NCBI GenBank assembly: GCA_910578095.1
Contig: CAJTOZ010000037.1
Coordinates: forward strand, 1 to 21,055
Direction: 5' to 3'
Length of the DNA stretch: 21,055 bases
Source: an uncultured Muribaculaceae bacterium
Lineage (GTDB): Bacteria > Bacteroidota > Bacteroidia > Bacteroidales > Muribaculaceae
Made by a program: the position numbers and the translations under genes. The notes beneath the pieces were generated by a model, which had not been told where the DNA came from, made no database searches, and worked only from the letters and a program-made list of their open reading frames with translations. Of the stretch, positions 1 to 7,981 are shown piece by piece (the first letter of the stretch is position 1; each line of letters opens with the position of its first letter).

Positions 1-103
1 CGTCGCGCCGCACGCGCCGTCCGGCCGGCACGCGCCGGCTGCCCGGTATGGCCATGGGGTCGAAACCACTCATGCTTATATCTATATCCTTTTCTTTTTC
101 CAT
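1..103 (-). CDS. N-terminal fragment of an unidentified protein (runs off the window)
   Basis: The frame is open from an ATG at 103-101 down to base 1 and encodes 34 residues beginning MEKEKDIDISMSG, followed by an Arg-rich stretch (RRVPAGRRVRRD). It lies 26 bases after the rpe stop on the same strand, so it is probably the next gene of the DedA-rpe transcription unit. No Shine-Dalgarno sequence is visible, which is normal here. In other Bacteroidales a ComEC/Rec2-type competence membrane protein often follows rpe. That is recalled neighbourhood knowledge and nothing in these 34 residues proves it; the product is left unnamed. Confidence 0.55.
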   Translation of the reverse strand, partial: MEKEKDIDISMSGFDPMAIPGSRRVPAGRRVRRD

Positions 104-129
104 GTGTTGCGGAGTGATAATGGTGTTGA

Positions 130-774
130 TTAAAGAGAATGGTAAAACGCAATCTCCGCCTTGGGATCGGGCGCGCCAAACACAGCAGTGCCGGCCACCA
201 CGGCATCTGCACCGGCGGTGGCTACGGCAGCGGCGGTGGCATGGTTGATACCTCCGTCCACCTCTATGAGTGCATGCGAGGCGGTGCGGTCGATAAGCTC
301 GCGCAGACGCTTGATCCTGTCGATGGTGGCAGGTATGAATTTCTGACCTCCGAAACCGGGATTGACACTCATCAGCAGCACCATGTCCACATCGGTGATA
401 ATATCCTCAAGAAGCATTATGGGAGTGGCCGGACATAGGGTCACGGCCGGCCGCATGCCGGCGTCTCGTATGGTCTGCACGGTGCGGTGCAGATGGCGGG
501 CGGTCTCCACGTGCACATTCATGAATGTGGCTCCGAGCCGGGCCAGACGCTCCACCCACTGCTCCGGACGTTCCACCATCAGATGAACGTCCAGAGGCTT
601 GCGGCACACAGAGGCCACAGCCTCCACCACCGGAAAGCCGAATGAGATATTGGGCACGAAGGCTCCATCCATGATATCAAGATGCAGCCAATCGGCCTCG
701 GAATTGTTGACCATGCCGACCTCCCGCTCCAGATGGAGGAAATCGGCGGCAAGAAGAGAGGGAGCTACGATCAT
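130..774 (-). CDS. rpe: Ribulose-phosphate 3-epimerase
   Basis: Cytoplasmic TIM-barrel enzyme that interconverts ribulose 5-phosphate and xylulose 5-phosphate in the pentose phosphate pathway. The 214-residue product has the family length and signatures: MIVAPSLLAAD at the start, HLDIMDG (His31, Asp33), DVHLMV (His64), SVNPGFGGQKF (136-146) and EVDGGIN (Asp173). The metal-binding His/Asp set and the phosphate-binding loop are therefore intact. The open frame extends 28 codons further upstream, but the ATG at 774 is chosen because it gives the conserved N-terminus and forms an ATGA overlap with the stop of the DedA gene (771-774), which suggests translational coupling. It is followed after 26 bases by another minus-strand gene. 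Confidence 0.97.
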   Translation of the reverse strand: MIVAPSLLAADFLHLEREVGMVNNSEADWLHLDIMDGAFVPNISFGFPVVEAVASVCRKPLDVHLMVERPEQWVERLARLGATFMNVHVETARHLHRTVQTIRDAGMRPAVTLCPATPIMLLEDIITDVDMVLLMSVNPGFGGQKFIPATIDRIKRLRELIDRTASHALIEVDGGINHATAAAVATAGADAVVAGTAVFGAPDPKAEIAFYHSL

Positions 775-1451
775 TTCTTTTCGTTTTTTTCGTGTTTGCG
801 GAAAGCATTGTAGAGAATCACGGCCACACATATCAGCAATATGCCGAGACCGATCCACGACAGATAGGAGTTATAGCGCTCCACTGTGTCGAAAAGCTTG
901 TCCAGCGGCACAGTGTGGCCCAGCCAGTAACCCAAGCCTGCAAGCACACTGTTCCACACAGCGGCACCAAGTCCGGTGAAGAGCACAAACATGCCCACAT
1001 TCATCCGCGCCAGGCCGGCGGGAATGCTTATGAGCTGACGCACCGCCGGAATCAGGCGACCGACAAAAGTGGACACCGCACCATGTTCGTCGAAATATTT
1101 TTCAGCGCGCTCCACCTTTTCGCGGTCGAGCAGACATGCATGGCCCACACGCGAATCGGCAAAGGCGTAGACCAGCGGACGTCCGATCCAAAGCGCCAGA
1201 AAATAGTTCACCAACGCACCGGCTATGGCACCGGCGGTAGCGGCCAGAACCACACCCACCACGTTCATGTCGTGGCCCGGCTGGGCTGCGAGATAGGCAG
1301 CCGGCGGCACCACCACTTCCGATGGAAACGGGATGAACGAACTTTCTATCATCATGAACACAAATACCAGCAGATAGCTGGCATTCTCCACAAACCATCC
1401 AAAGAATTCGGCGGCGTCGAAAAGCGCGAGCGGAAGCATCAGGTCGGTCAT
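771..1451 (-). CDS. DedA family membrane protein
   Basis: A 226-residue polytopic inner-membrane protein. Family hallmarks are visible: the ESSFIPFPSEVVVPP segment near residue 40 (ExxxPxPSE type) and the FVGRLIPAVRQLISIPAG segment near residues 130-147 (GRxxPxxR type), both of which form the re-entrant membrane core of DedA/VTT proteins. Hydrophobic segments surround them, and the C-terminus is a basic cytoplasmic tail (RKHEKNEKK). Members are implicated in flipping undecaprenyl phosphate or other phospholipids and in envelope homeostasis; the substrate cannot be read from the sequence. It is the first gene of a minus-strand unit with rpe, overlapping it by 4 bases. A -7-like box lies upstream at 1510-1517. 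Confidence 0.93.
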   Translation of the reverse strand: MTDLMLPLALFDAAEFFGWFVENASYLLVFVFMMIESSFIPFPSEVVVPPAAYLAAQPGHDMNVVGVVLAATAGAIAGALVNYFLALWIGRPLVYAFADSRVGHACLLDREKVERAEKYFDEHGAVSTFVGRLIPAVRQLISIPAGLARMNVGMFVLFTGLGAAVWNSVLAGLGYWLGHTVPLDKLFDTVERYNSYLSWIGLGILLICVAVILYNAFRKHEKNEKK

Positions 1452-1509
1452 ATTTTTTATCTTGAAATCGTTTTTACTATATGCTATTTGTCGCAGACAC
1501 GCGGCACTG

Positions 1510-1517
1510 CAAATTTA
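1510..1517 (-). promoter_or_regulatory. Candidate -7 box for the DedA-rpe unit
   Basis: On the minus strand the bases read TAAATTTG, an exact fit to the Bacteroidetes TAnnTTTG -7 element, about 59 bases before the DedA start. No clear TTTG -33 element is seen at the usual 19-21 base spacing, so this is tentative. Confidence 0.35.
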
Positions 1518-1623
1518 CAACAATAAATCGAAAGTATGTTTCCGATTTACAAATAAAAATTATACAATCGTATTCAAAAACTTTTTAGCCGCAGCTATTG
1601 TTCAGATAAGAAAACATATCTTC

Positions 1624-1992
1624 ATGCACAGCCTGACCGTACGCATATTGTTTTTCCTACTGACAACCCTTCCCGCGGGGCTGAGTGCCGGTCCACGCCC
1701 TGCGCCATCGCATGCCGCCGACGCCGATGCGCAGACCGAGCATGTGCATGCGACGCATCGTCATACGGTCAGGGAAGCCGTAAAGGATGTAGCCGCGCTG
1801 TGCGACGATATGGCGCTCAACAATCCCGAAGCTTCACTTCGTGCACTCATAGGCCGGAACTTTGCCGAGCATTACTATGTGGGACTATCGGCGGGCAAAT
1901 CGTGGCGCCCGCTCGAGCATTACGGAGATTACGACAACAAGGTGCGTGTCTACAATCCCAAACTCGGTGTGGCCGTACGCTACAATTTCTGA
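1624..1992 (+). CDS. Small secreted protein with an outer-membrane-like C-terminus, unknown function
   Basis: A 122-residue product. The ATG at 1624 is preferred over an upstream in-frame ATG at 1462 because it is followed by a good signal peptide (MHSLTVRILFFLLTTLPAGLSA). The mature part has a His-rich stretch (HVHATHRHTVREAV), a short helix with DDMALNNPEAS, and a tail of two alternating strands (YYVGLSAGKSW and VRVYNPKLGVAVRYNF) ending in Phe, the terminal signature of outer membrane beta-barrels recognised by BamA. Two strands cannot form a barrel alone, so it may be an oligomeric mini-barrel, a truncated barrel relic or a periplasmic protein. It converges on the DUF6056-like gene with 13 bases between the stops and no terminator visible. 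I do not recognise the family. Confidence 0.6.
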   Translation: MHSLTVRILFFLLTTLPAGLSAGPRPAPSHAADADAQTEHVHATHRHTVREAVKDVAALCDDMALNNPEASLRALIGRNFAEHYYVGLSAGKSWRPLEHYGDYDNKVRVYNPKLGVAVRYNF

Positions 1993-2005
1993 ATATCAAT
2001 TCCTC

Positions 2006-3565
2006 TCATTCCTTCACCACTTCAACGCCATCGAGAGCGAGGAAGCGGAAGGGATACTCGCAGCGCACTATCACGCCCTCCCATCCTGGAGCAACGACGT
2101 GCGGATGAGAGAAATCCACGTCCAAAGCCTTATATGGACGCCGCCAAGGCCCTACGCCTATACTGTGCAGGCTGCGGAAGCGCGCATCGGACCCAACCGG
2201 ACGCACCGCCACCCATACATCCTCTCCAAATGGCGCCGAATAAGGCGCGGCGATAGTATCGCCATACTGAGGCATCGCGTCGGGCACGAGCTGCAACGGT
2301 GCCGCCTGGGGGCGCATGGTGTGCAGACACGCACGCCATCGCTGTTCCATGCGGGAATCGCCCACAGGCATCGTATACGTGTACGACATATCGGCCACGA
2401 TAGGAAAGATGTGCTTGACAGCGGCAGGCTTCGTGCGCACCACCCCGGTGGGAGATGCGAGATGCTCTGCGCTGATGCGGTCGTATTCAGCCCTGTTGGC
2501 CGACACATAACTCCATTCCGACAGCAGTACGGCAGCGGTCACGAACGCCGTGACTGCAAGCCACACATTGGAAAAACCTTTTCGCGGCAACAGGCGGACG
2601 ATGATGACCAGCGATGCCAGCACCGAGCCGAGGAAAATGCGGTGGGCCCACGCTCCTACCGCCAGACCGAACAGCAGGCACACGAGCAACGTGTCCCACC
2701 AGAACGCGGCTGAGCGGTACATGCTGCTGAAACTCTCCCGCAGGCGCAAACGGCAATACAGCACCACAGCCACGAGCACAAAGAGCCACGCAAAATAATA
2801 GACCCACCAAAGCACCGACAGAATAGAAAAACCGGCCCGTCCGGCTCTGGCGAAATTGCCGGGAGAGAACACCAGGAACGCACATCCGACGGCGAACCCG
2901 ACCAGCAGCACATACTGCATGGGGGTGACGCGGCGGATATTGCGCACCCACCATACAAACAGCGCCACCGACATACCCACATTCAGAGCTTCCATGCCAT
3001 TGCCGGCAAGCACGCCGAGGACAAAAGCCCCAGGGGCGGTCCACCATGCCGAACGCGGAGCACGCCACAGCCACAGCAGCCACAGCATGGCCACCGAGAA
3101 CATCCATACGTAGCATATCTGGAATGCAGGCGTGGCATGGTTTATAAGCAGCACGAAATATAGCCCGACAACGGTGGCCACGGCACGCGGACACCGCACT
3201 CCGGTACCGGAGTGCGTGAGAAGCAGGAGAATGAAGCATACGAACACAATGGAATTGCACACGCTGAATAGCGTGCGGCCTCCTATCCCGCAGAAAAACT
3301 GGATGAGCGTGTGGGCAAAGGCACGGCCGTTCACATCCTGCCAGTGCACAGCCTGCGAGCGCAGTATGTCGTAAAATCCTGTGATACGCTCGGGCGTCTC
3401 ATCACCGGTGACGCGTCCGAGGAGAGGCAGATAGTCATGGGTCAGGACGAAGCCATAATCCATATCGTCGCTTATCCACACCGCCTGCATGCAGAAAACG
3501 AATACTATAGCCGCTCCGACTATAAGTATGCCCCACGAGAGGGCCTTGCCTGATACTGGTTTCAT
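2006..3565 (-). CDS. Polytopic membrane protein, DUF6056-like, probable GT-C-type glycosyltransferase
   Basis: A 519-residue protein: one N-terminal membrane span (about 11-31), an acidic loop (ISDDMDYGF, Asp33/Asp34/Asp36), about ten further hydrophobic spans to roughly residue 355, then a soluble C-terminal domain of some 160 residues. This architecture, with acidic residues in the first extracytoplasmic loop, resembles DUF6056/GtrC-like membrane glycosyltransferases that take sugar from a polyprenyl-phosphate donor. The family name is from memory; acceptor and sugar are unknown. Its ATG overlaps the stop of the GtrB-like gene by 4 bases (3562-3565), so the two are translationally coupled. 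That partner, the type of enzyme that loads polyprenyl phosphate, supports the assignment. Confidence 0.75.
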   Translation of the reverse strand: MKPVSGKALSWGILIVGAAIVFVFCMQAVWISDDMDYGFVLTHDYLPLLGRVTGDETPERITGFYDILRSQAVHWQDVNGRAFAHTLIQFFCGIGGRTLFSVCNSIVFVCFILLLLTHSGTGVRCPRAVATVVGLYFVLLINHATPAFQICYVWMFSVAMLWLLWLWRAPRSAWWTAPGAFVLGVLAGNGMEALNVGMSVALFVWWVRNIRRVTPMQYVLLVGFAVGCAFLVFSPGNFARAGRAGFSILSVLWWVYYFAWLFVLVAVVLYCRLRLRESFSSMYRSAAFWWDTLLVCLLFGLAVGAWAHRIFLGSVLASLVIIVRLLPRKGFSNVWLAVTAFVTAAVLLSEWSYVSANRAEYDRISAEHLASPTGVVRTKPAAVKHIFPIVADMSYTYTMPVGDSRMEQRWRACLHTMRPQAAPLQLVPDAMPQYGDTIAAPYSAPFGEDVWVAVRPVGSDARFRSLHSIGVGPWRRPYKALDVDFSHPHVVAPGWEGVIVRCEYPFRFLALDGVEVVKE

Positions 3566-4548
3566 ATCTTGCGGTCGTTATAAATATCGGCGATGTATAC
3601 CGGACGCCGTTTTGTTTCCATGAATATACGGCCTATGTACTCTCCGACTATGCCTATGGCGCAAAGCTGCAGACCGCCCAGCAGCAGTATCACACTGATA
3701 AGCGTGGGATAGCCGGCCACGGGGTCGCCATAGATGAGCGTGCGCACCACCGTGAATATCAGGTATAGGAACGATGCGAAAGCCGTGATGAAGCCCAGCA
3801 CCGACGCGATGCGAAGCGGAGCTGTGGAATGGCTGGTGATACCCTCTACCGCGAGATTGAACAGACGCATGTAGCTGAACGACGACATTCCCTCGGCACG
3901 GTCGGCCGTGAGAAATTCGACATCCTTCTTGCGATAGCCTATCCATGCGAAAAGGCCCTTGCTGTAGCGTTGCGTCTCGCGCAGGGAGCGCACGGCATCG
4001 ATGCATCGGCGGTCGAGCAGACGGAAGTCGCCCACATTGGGCAGCACATCGATGGTGGAAGCCGACTGTAGAAGGCGGTAATAGGCCAACGACATGCGCT
4101 TGCGCAGCCAACTCTCGCGGCCGCGTGTGGCCCTGCGTCCGTACACATCGTCATAGCCCGCCTCCCACTCGGCAATCATGCGCGGAATGGCGTCGACAGG
4201 ATGCTGGAGGTCGGCATCGAGAATCACCGCACAATCGCCGGTGGCATAGTCAAGGCCTGCGAGCATGGCCGCTTCCTTGCCGAAGTTCCGGCTTAGGCTC
4301 ACGTAGCAGAAGCGGTCGTCGGCGGCATGAAGCCCGCGCAACACCTCGAGGGTATCGTCACGCGACCCGTCGTTGACTATCACAACCTCGTAGTCGTAGA
4401 CGCCCACCTCGCGGCCATCGTCCGTGAGGCGCATATTATTGTCCATAAGCGGCTGCAGAGCCTCGCGCAGACGCAGCAGGCCACGGCCTTCGTTATACGC
4501 CGGAATCACCAGCGATACCTTGCGCCTTTTCTGAGTAATATCGGTCAT
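3562..4548 (-). CDS. Polyprenyl-phosphate glycosyltransferase, GtrB/DPM1-like (GT2)
   Basis: GT-A fold glycosyltransferase family 2 domain followed by a two-span C-terminal membrane anchor, as in GtrB/ArnC-type enzymes that move a sugar from a nucleotide donor to undecaprenyl phosphate. Visible motifs: SLVIPAYNEG near the N-terminus, VIVNDGSRDDT, LSRNFGKEAAM, the metal-binding DAD (111-113, in DADLQHP) and RYSKGLFAWIGY. The frame is open to a TTG at 4608. ATGs occur at 4563, 4560, 4557 and 4548; 4548 (MTDITQKRRKVSLVIP) gives the usual family N-terminus and sits downstream of the putative -7 box at 4575-4582. Overlaps the following membrane protein gene by 4 bases. Confidence 0.92.
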   Translation of the reverse strand: MTDITQKRRKVSLVIPAYNEGRGLLRLREALQPLMDNNMRLTDDGREVGVYDYEVVIVNDGSRDDTLEVLRGLHAADDRFCYVSLSRNFGKEAAMLAGLDYATGDCAVILDADLQHPVDAIPRMIAEWEAGYDDVYGRRATRGRESWLRKRMSLAYYRLLQSASTIDVLPNVGDFRLLDRRCIDAVRSLRETQRYSKGLFAWIGYRKKDVEFLTADRAEGMSSFSYMRLFNLAVEGITSHSTAPLRIASVLGFITAFASFLYLIFTVVRTLIYGDPVAGYPTLISVILLLGGLQLCAIGIVGEYIGRIFMETKRRPVYIADIYNDRKI

Positions 4549-4574
4549 TGTGTGCATCATCATAGTATCTTCCG

Positions 4575-4582
4575 CAAAATTA
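4575..4582 (-). promoter_or_regulatory. Candidate -7 box for the glycosyltransferase pair
   Basis: The minus strand reads TAATTTTG (TAnnTTTG consensus). A TTTG lies upstream at 4609-4606, a spacing of 23 bases, slightly longer than the usual 19-21. If used, transcription starts near 4569, which excludes translation starts upstream of 4563. Confidence 0.4.
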
Positions 4583-4606
4583 CGTATTTTTTTGATGCGA
4601 ATATTC

Positions 4607-4653
4607 AAAAAAATACAGCTTAGCCCACAATTTGCTCTAAATTGCGGGCTAAG
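4607..4653 (-). terminator. Rho-independent terminator of the CotH gene
   Basis: Arms at 4619-4633 and 4639-4653 form a 15-bp stem with one mismatch and a 5-base loop (GCTCT). Read on the minus strand, the hairpin is followed within five bases by a run of seven T (4613-4607). It lies 26 bases past the CotH stop and just upstream of the glycosyltransferase pair, insulating the two units. Confidence 0.8.
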
Positions 4654-4678
4654 ACAATTGTTGCGGAAAGCGTAAACT

Positions 4679-7081
4679 TCAGCGCACGGCGATCTTTAGC
4701 GCAACCGCGCCCTGACGGAAAACATACAGGCCCGGAGCCAGACCGGCTTCGGCCGCGGCTCGGGATGAGAAATGCCCATGAGAGCGGCCCTGCATGTCGT
4801 AGACATCTACCGGCAGCGTCGGGTCAAAATTGCCGGTGGCATCGGCGGCAATATCAATGATGCCGGAACTGCCGGGCACGGAAGTGACCGTCACCTGCTG
4901 CGCGCCTGCAGGCATCGTGAACACCAGTTGCGCCGTGTTGTAGCTCGTGGATGTGGTCTGGCCGTTTTTCTTCACGTCCACCTTCCACGCTCCCACCGGC
5001 GTGCCATCGGAATCAACGGCGCTCATGCGCAATTCCGAATTCTCGAAATACTGGCCGTCGAAGGAACGTCCGGACAGCTCCACTCCGTTGATGGTGACGC
5101 GCACATCGTCGGTTCGGCCGGCATCCACTTTCAGCACGCGCGGAGTTCCCATGCCAAAATACTCGGATATGTGCTTATAGAAAAACGGCGTGCGGTTGCG
5201 CACCCAGTTTTTTGCGCTTTCAAATTCGCTGCTGTAGTTGGGCCACCATTCGTGGAAAAGTTTGCGGTGGTGGGGATACTCATAGCTGATGGCGGCATAC
5301 ATGCGATCCATCTCGGCGATGGTGGCGGCGGCGTTGAGGAAGTCGCCCATATACACGGCACACATGTCGATGAACATTTTCCGGAAGTCCGGCACATCCA
5401 TCAACCGGCGGAACAGGCGCGTGTGGTCCCAGCCGTTGGCCCAAGCATGGCTGGAGTCGAAGTCGGGGTTGTATATCCAATTGAATGTCTTGTAGTTGTA
5501 GGGTGCGCCATACAGTCCCATGCCGAAGTCGGTGTCCTTGGCTATCCAGCGCCAGCGGCCGCCATCGGCCTGCGGACGCCAGAACACTATGTTATTGCCG
5601 GGGAAATCCTTGTTGTCGTAGAAGAGGTTCATTATCATCAGGTTGGCAAACTCGCGGGTGTCCATCCACTGCTCGAATTCCTCCAGCGTATGGCCTTTTT
5701 CAGTATAGAACGCCTTGAAGGCATTGTAATTGTCCCACGTGCCTTCCTTAAGCTCCCACCAGTTCTCAAACATGTCGATATCCTCCTCGCCGTCGTAGAA
5801 TGTGTAGATATGGTCTTCATTGGTGCGGGTGCGTATGTTGAGCATACCCTTGTACTCACCGTTTATCATGAATATGGCAGGGCGGTACGGTTGCCAGTCC
5901 ATATCGGCGTGCGTGCCCATCATGCGTTGGATAAGCGCGTCACGGAAGTAAAGATAGTCGAAGTCATTGCCGGCGTTGCGCAGTTCGAGCGACTTCCAGT
6001 CGGTAAGTCCAGGAGCCTGGTCGGGGAAGAATTCGTGCTCGAAGCGTTTGGTGCCAAAGCGTTTGTTGGCATAAAGCACGAGCGACTTCAACGCGTTGCC
6101 TCGTGAAGCGCCACCTTTGACACGGGTCTCGCACAATTGGTTGACCACGCTTGCCTCGCCCGGTTTTTCAAAAATCTCGAGATTGACAGGACGGCGCCAG
6201 TCGTAATCATAGTTGTGCTTATCGGGATTGCTGTCGTATGTGCCATCCACGTATATCCCTATTTTATTGTCGTAGAAATAGCCTGCCGGGCACACCATGG
6301 ACACAACCGGGAGTGTCATCTCGCGGGGAAAGAATATGTAGCTCTGGGCTGTGGAACGCGGGGACAGATAGCCGTCGCAAAACAGTTTGGCACGCACCAC
6401 CGTGGTCTTGTTCACAGCCAGCCCGTTGACACACTGGCGGCTGTCGGCGGTAGGTTCAGTGCCGTCGGTGGTGTAGCGCACCACTGTACCGGCAGGAGAT
6501 CCTTCCGGCACACTTATGGAAAGATTGAAAGCCTCGCTTCCCACACGTCCGGGCACACTGAACACAGGGGCGCCAAGGATATCCTTGAGCGTGCGGCCGC
6601 AGTTGGCTGCAGCGGGGGTGGGAGTGGCCTGATAGCCCCATTCGGCGGCTCCATCGGTAGCACGGCCATAGGCTATGTTGGGAGCGGGCTGTTTCTTCCA
6701 GTTCTCCACTTTGTCGGCCACCTCATCGCCACGGAAAAGATACACACTACCGCCTTTGCCGGAATCGAGGCGGAAGGACGCGTGCATGCCCTCGCCACCC
6801 TTGTCGCAGTACACCACCACATAGGCGCCGGGCTGAACGGTGCGGGAGGGAAGCGCATACGCTTTGGATCGTTTGTCTTTATCGCCTATGGCATAGTCGG
6901 AAAGATTCACAGCCGAAGTGCCTGCGTTGTACAGTTCCACCCAGGAGTCGGGAAATTCGTTGATATCGTCCATTATACAGTCGATATTGGACTGCATGAG
7001 CTCATTTATAATGAGCTGGGCCGTGGCGGCGGGAGCGCACAACATAGAAAGCGCGGCCGCGAATATTGTCTTGTTTTTCAT
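4679..7081 (-). CDS. Secreted CotH kinase family protein with lamin-tail, chitobiase C-terminal-like and C-terminal tail domains
   Basis: An 800-residue exported protein. Starting at the ATG at 7081 gives a clean signal peptide ending ATAQ; the frame runs 14 codons further but across the promoter. Order of domains: lamin-tail domain (about 22-140, LIINELMQSN, SWVELYN), chitobiase/hexosaminidase C-terminal-like beta domain (about 170-250, VVRYTTDGTEPT), CotH kinase-like region (about 260-620, with VKGGASRG, INGEYKGMLNIRTRTNEDH and the metal-binding DTD at Asp516/Asp518 in KDTDFGMG), a beta domain, and a C-terminal VYDMQGR...GLAPGLYV module (from about 760) resembling type IX secretion sorting tails. 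CotH proteins are atypical kinases that phosphorylate secreted proteins; the target here is unknown. Monocistronic, with its own promoter and terminator. Confidence 0.9.
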   Translation of the reverse strand: MKNKTIFAAALSMLCAPAATAQLIINELMQSNIDCIMDDINEFPDSWVELYNAGTSAVNLSDYAIGDKDKRSKAYALPSRTVQPGAYVVVYCDKGGEGMHASFRLDSGKGGSVYLFRGDEVADKVENWKKQPAPNIAYGRATDGAAEWGYQATPTPAAANCGRTLKDILGAPVFSVPGRVGSEAFNLSISVPEGSPAGTVVRYTTDGTEPTADSRQCVNGLAVNKTTVVRAKLFCDGYLSPRSTAQSYIFFPREMTLPVVSMVCPAGYFYDNKIGIYVDGTYDSNPDKHNYDYDWRRPVNLEIFEKPGEASVVNQLCETRVKGGASRGNALKSLVLYANKRFGTKRFEHEFFPDQAPGLTDWKSLELRNAGNDFDYLYFRDALIQRMMGTHADMDWQPYRPAIFMINGEYKGMLNIRTRTNEDHIYTFYDGEEDIDMFENWWELKEGTWDNYNAFKAFYTEKGHTLEEFEQWMDTREFANLMIMNLFYDNKDFPGNNIVFWRPQADGGRWRWIAKDTDFGMGLYGAPYNYKTFNWIYNPDFDSSHAWANGWDHTRLFRRLMDVPDFRKMFIDMCAVYMGDFLNAAATIAEMDRMYAAISYEYPHHRKLFHEWWPNYSSEFESAKNWVRNRTPFFYKHISEYFGMGTPRVLKVDAGRTDDVRVTINGVELSGRSFDGQYFENSELRMSAVDSDGTPVGAWKVDVKKNGQTTSTSYNTAQLVFTMPAGAQQVTVTSVPGSSGIIDIAADATGNFDPTLPVDVYDMQGRSHGHFSSRAAAEAGLAPGLYVFRQGAVALKIAVR

Positions 7082-7103
7082 GGTCGTTGATACAGTTGAT
7101 GCG

Positions 7104-7134
7104 CAAAGATAGTCAAACTTCATTAAAAAGCCAA
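7104..7134 (-). promoter_or_regulatory. Promoter of the CotH gene (Bacteroidetes -33/-7 type)
   Basis: The minus strand shows TATCTTTG (7111-7104), matching TAnnTTTG, with a TTG -33 element at 7134-7132 and a 20-base spacer. Transcription would start near 7098, giving a leader of about 17 bases. Confidence 0.6.
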
Positions 7135-7166
7135 CTGCCAGGCTGCGTAATTATCGAAAAAATACG

Positions 7167-7174
7167 TATCTTCG
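7167..7174 (+). promoter_or_regulatory. Candidate -7 box placing the start at the ATG
   Basis: TATCTTCG is one base off TAnnTTTG and ends 4 bases before the ATG at 7179, so the mRNA would be essentially leaderless. No TTG is seen at the -33 position, so support is weak. Confidence 0.3.
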
Positions 7175-7178
7175 CGGC

Positions 7179-7979
7179 ATGTCAGCACGTTTGTCAATTC
7201 TCGCACTGGCGGTCATTGCCGCGACTTCGCTATCGGCGCAGGAACACATTCCCGACATCGGCAACACTCCGGTGGAGGCAACCGATTCCGCGATAGCGCC
7301 GCACCCGCTGCCGGCATCATATATCGATGCCGGGAATTATGTGCCCTCATGTCTTCTCTCCGATGAAGAGGCCGCAGCGCGCATCGCATTCAGCACGCCA
7401 TCCTACTCGCCCGTGATAGCCGGATGGGAAAACGGCATTGTGTGGGCCGGCGGAGGGTCTGTGTCCTACCCCGGGATGATGGGGGTGGAAAGCGGCACCA
7501 TAGGCATCACCCAGCGCATAGGCCGTGTGTATGTCTCCGCGACGGCCGGAGCGGCCAAATACGGATATTTCCGAGGACTGTCCACACAATGGACGTTCGG
7601 AGGCTCTGCACAATGGCAGTTTGCCCCCCGCCTGGGGTTGACCGTTTTCGGCAGCTACTCTACCCGCGCATTCCGTCCCGGCATGGCCCCGGGAGTTTCG
7701 GAGATGCTCTCGCAGAGCTCGTTCGGCGGATACCTGTCGTGGGACATCGCCGGACGCTTTGGTGTCGATGTGGGCGCGTCTGTGCTGCAAAGTCCGATGA
7801 GCAACCGTTGGGAAGCAAGGCCTATCGTTGCCCCGTACTACAAGGCCGGCAATGCAAAAATCAGTATCGATGTGGGCGGAATGCTGTATGAGATACTGCG
7901 GTCGCGGACCGGAGCCGGACCGCACAATCCCACGATAGGGCCACCCAAACCCATAATGCCGAGAGTTCCCGGAAACTGA
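7179..7979 (+). CDS. Predicted outer membrane beta-barrel-like protein, unknown function
   Basis: A 266-residue exported protein with a signal peptide ending LSAQ (about residue 21). After a Pro-rich linker, from about residue 75 it shows many short alternating hydrophobic/polar strands rich in Gly, Ser and aromatic residues (for example IGITQRIGRVYVSATAGAAKYGYF and FGGSAQWQFAPRLGLTVFGSYS pieces), typical of small outer membrane barrels. The tail is polar and Pro-rich (NPTIGPPKPIMPRVPGN) and lacks a terminal Phe, so it may be periplasmic or membrane-associated instead. Two bases separate its stop from the acyltransferase ATG, so the two form an operon. Function unknown. Confidence 0.8.
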   Translation: MSARLSILALAVIAATSLSAQEHIPDIGNTPVEATDSAIAPHPLPASYIDAGNYVPSCLLSDEEAAARIAFSTPSYSPVIAGWENGIVWAGGGSVSYPGMMGVESGTIGITQRIGRVYVSATAGAAKYGYFRGLSTQWTFGGSAQWQFAPRLGLTVFGSYSTRAFRPGMAPGVSEMLSQSSFGGYLSWDIAGRFGVDVGASVLQSPMSNRWEARPIVAPYYKAGNAKISIDVGGMLYEILRSRTGAGPHNPTIGPPKPIMPRVPGN

Positions 7980-7981
7980 CC

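Noticed and set aside
4772..6106. 444-codon plus-strand frame opposite the CotH gene
   Set aside because: Low-complexity translation rich in His and Val, no domain, fully inside the well-supported CotH coding region; a shadow of GC-rich codon use.
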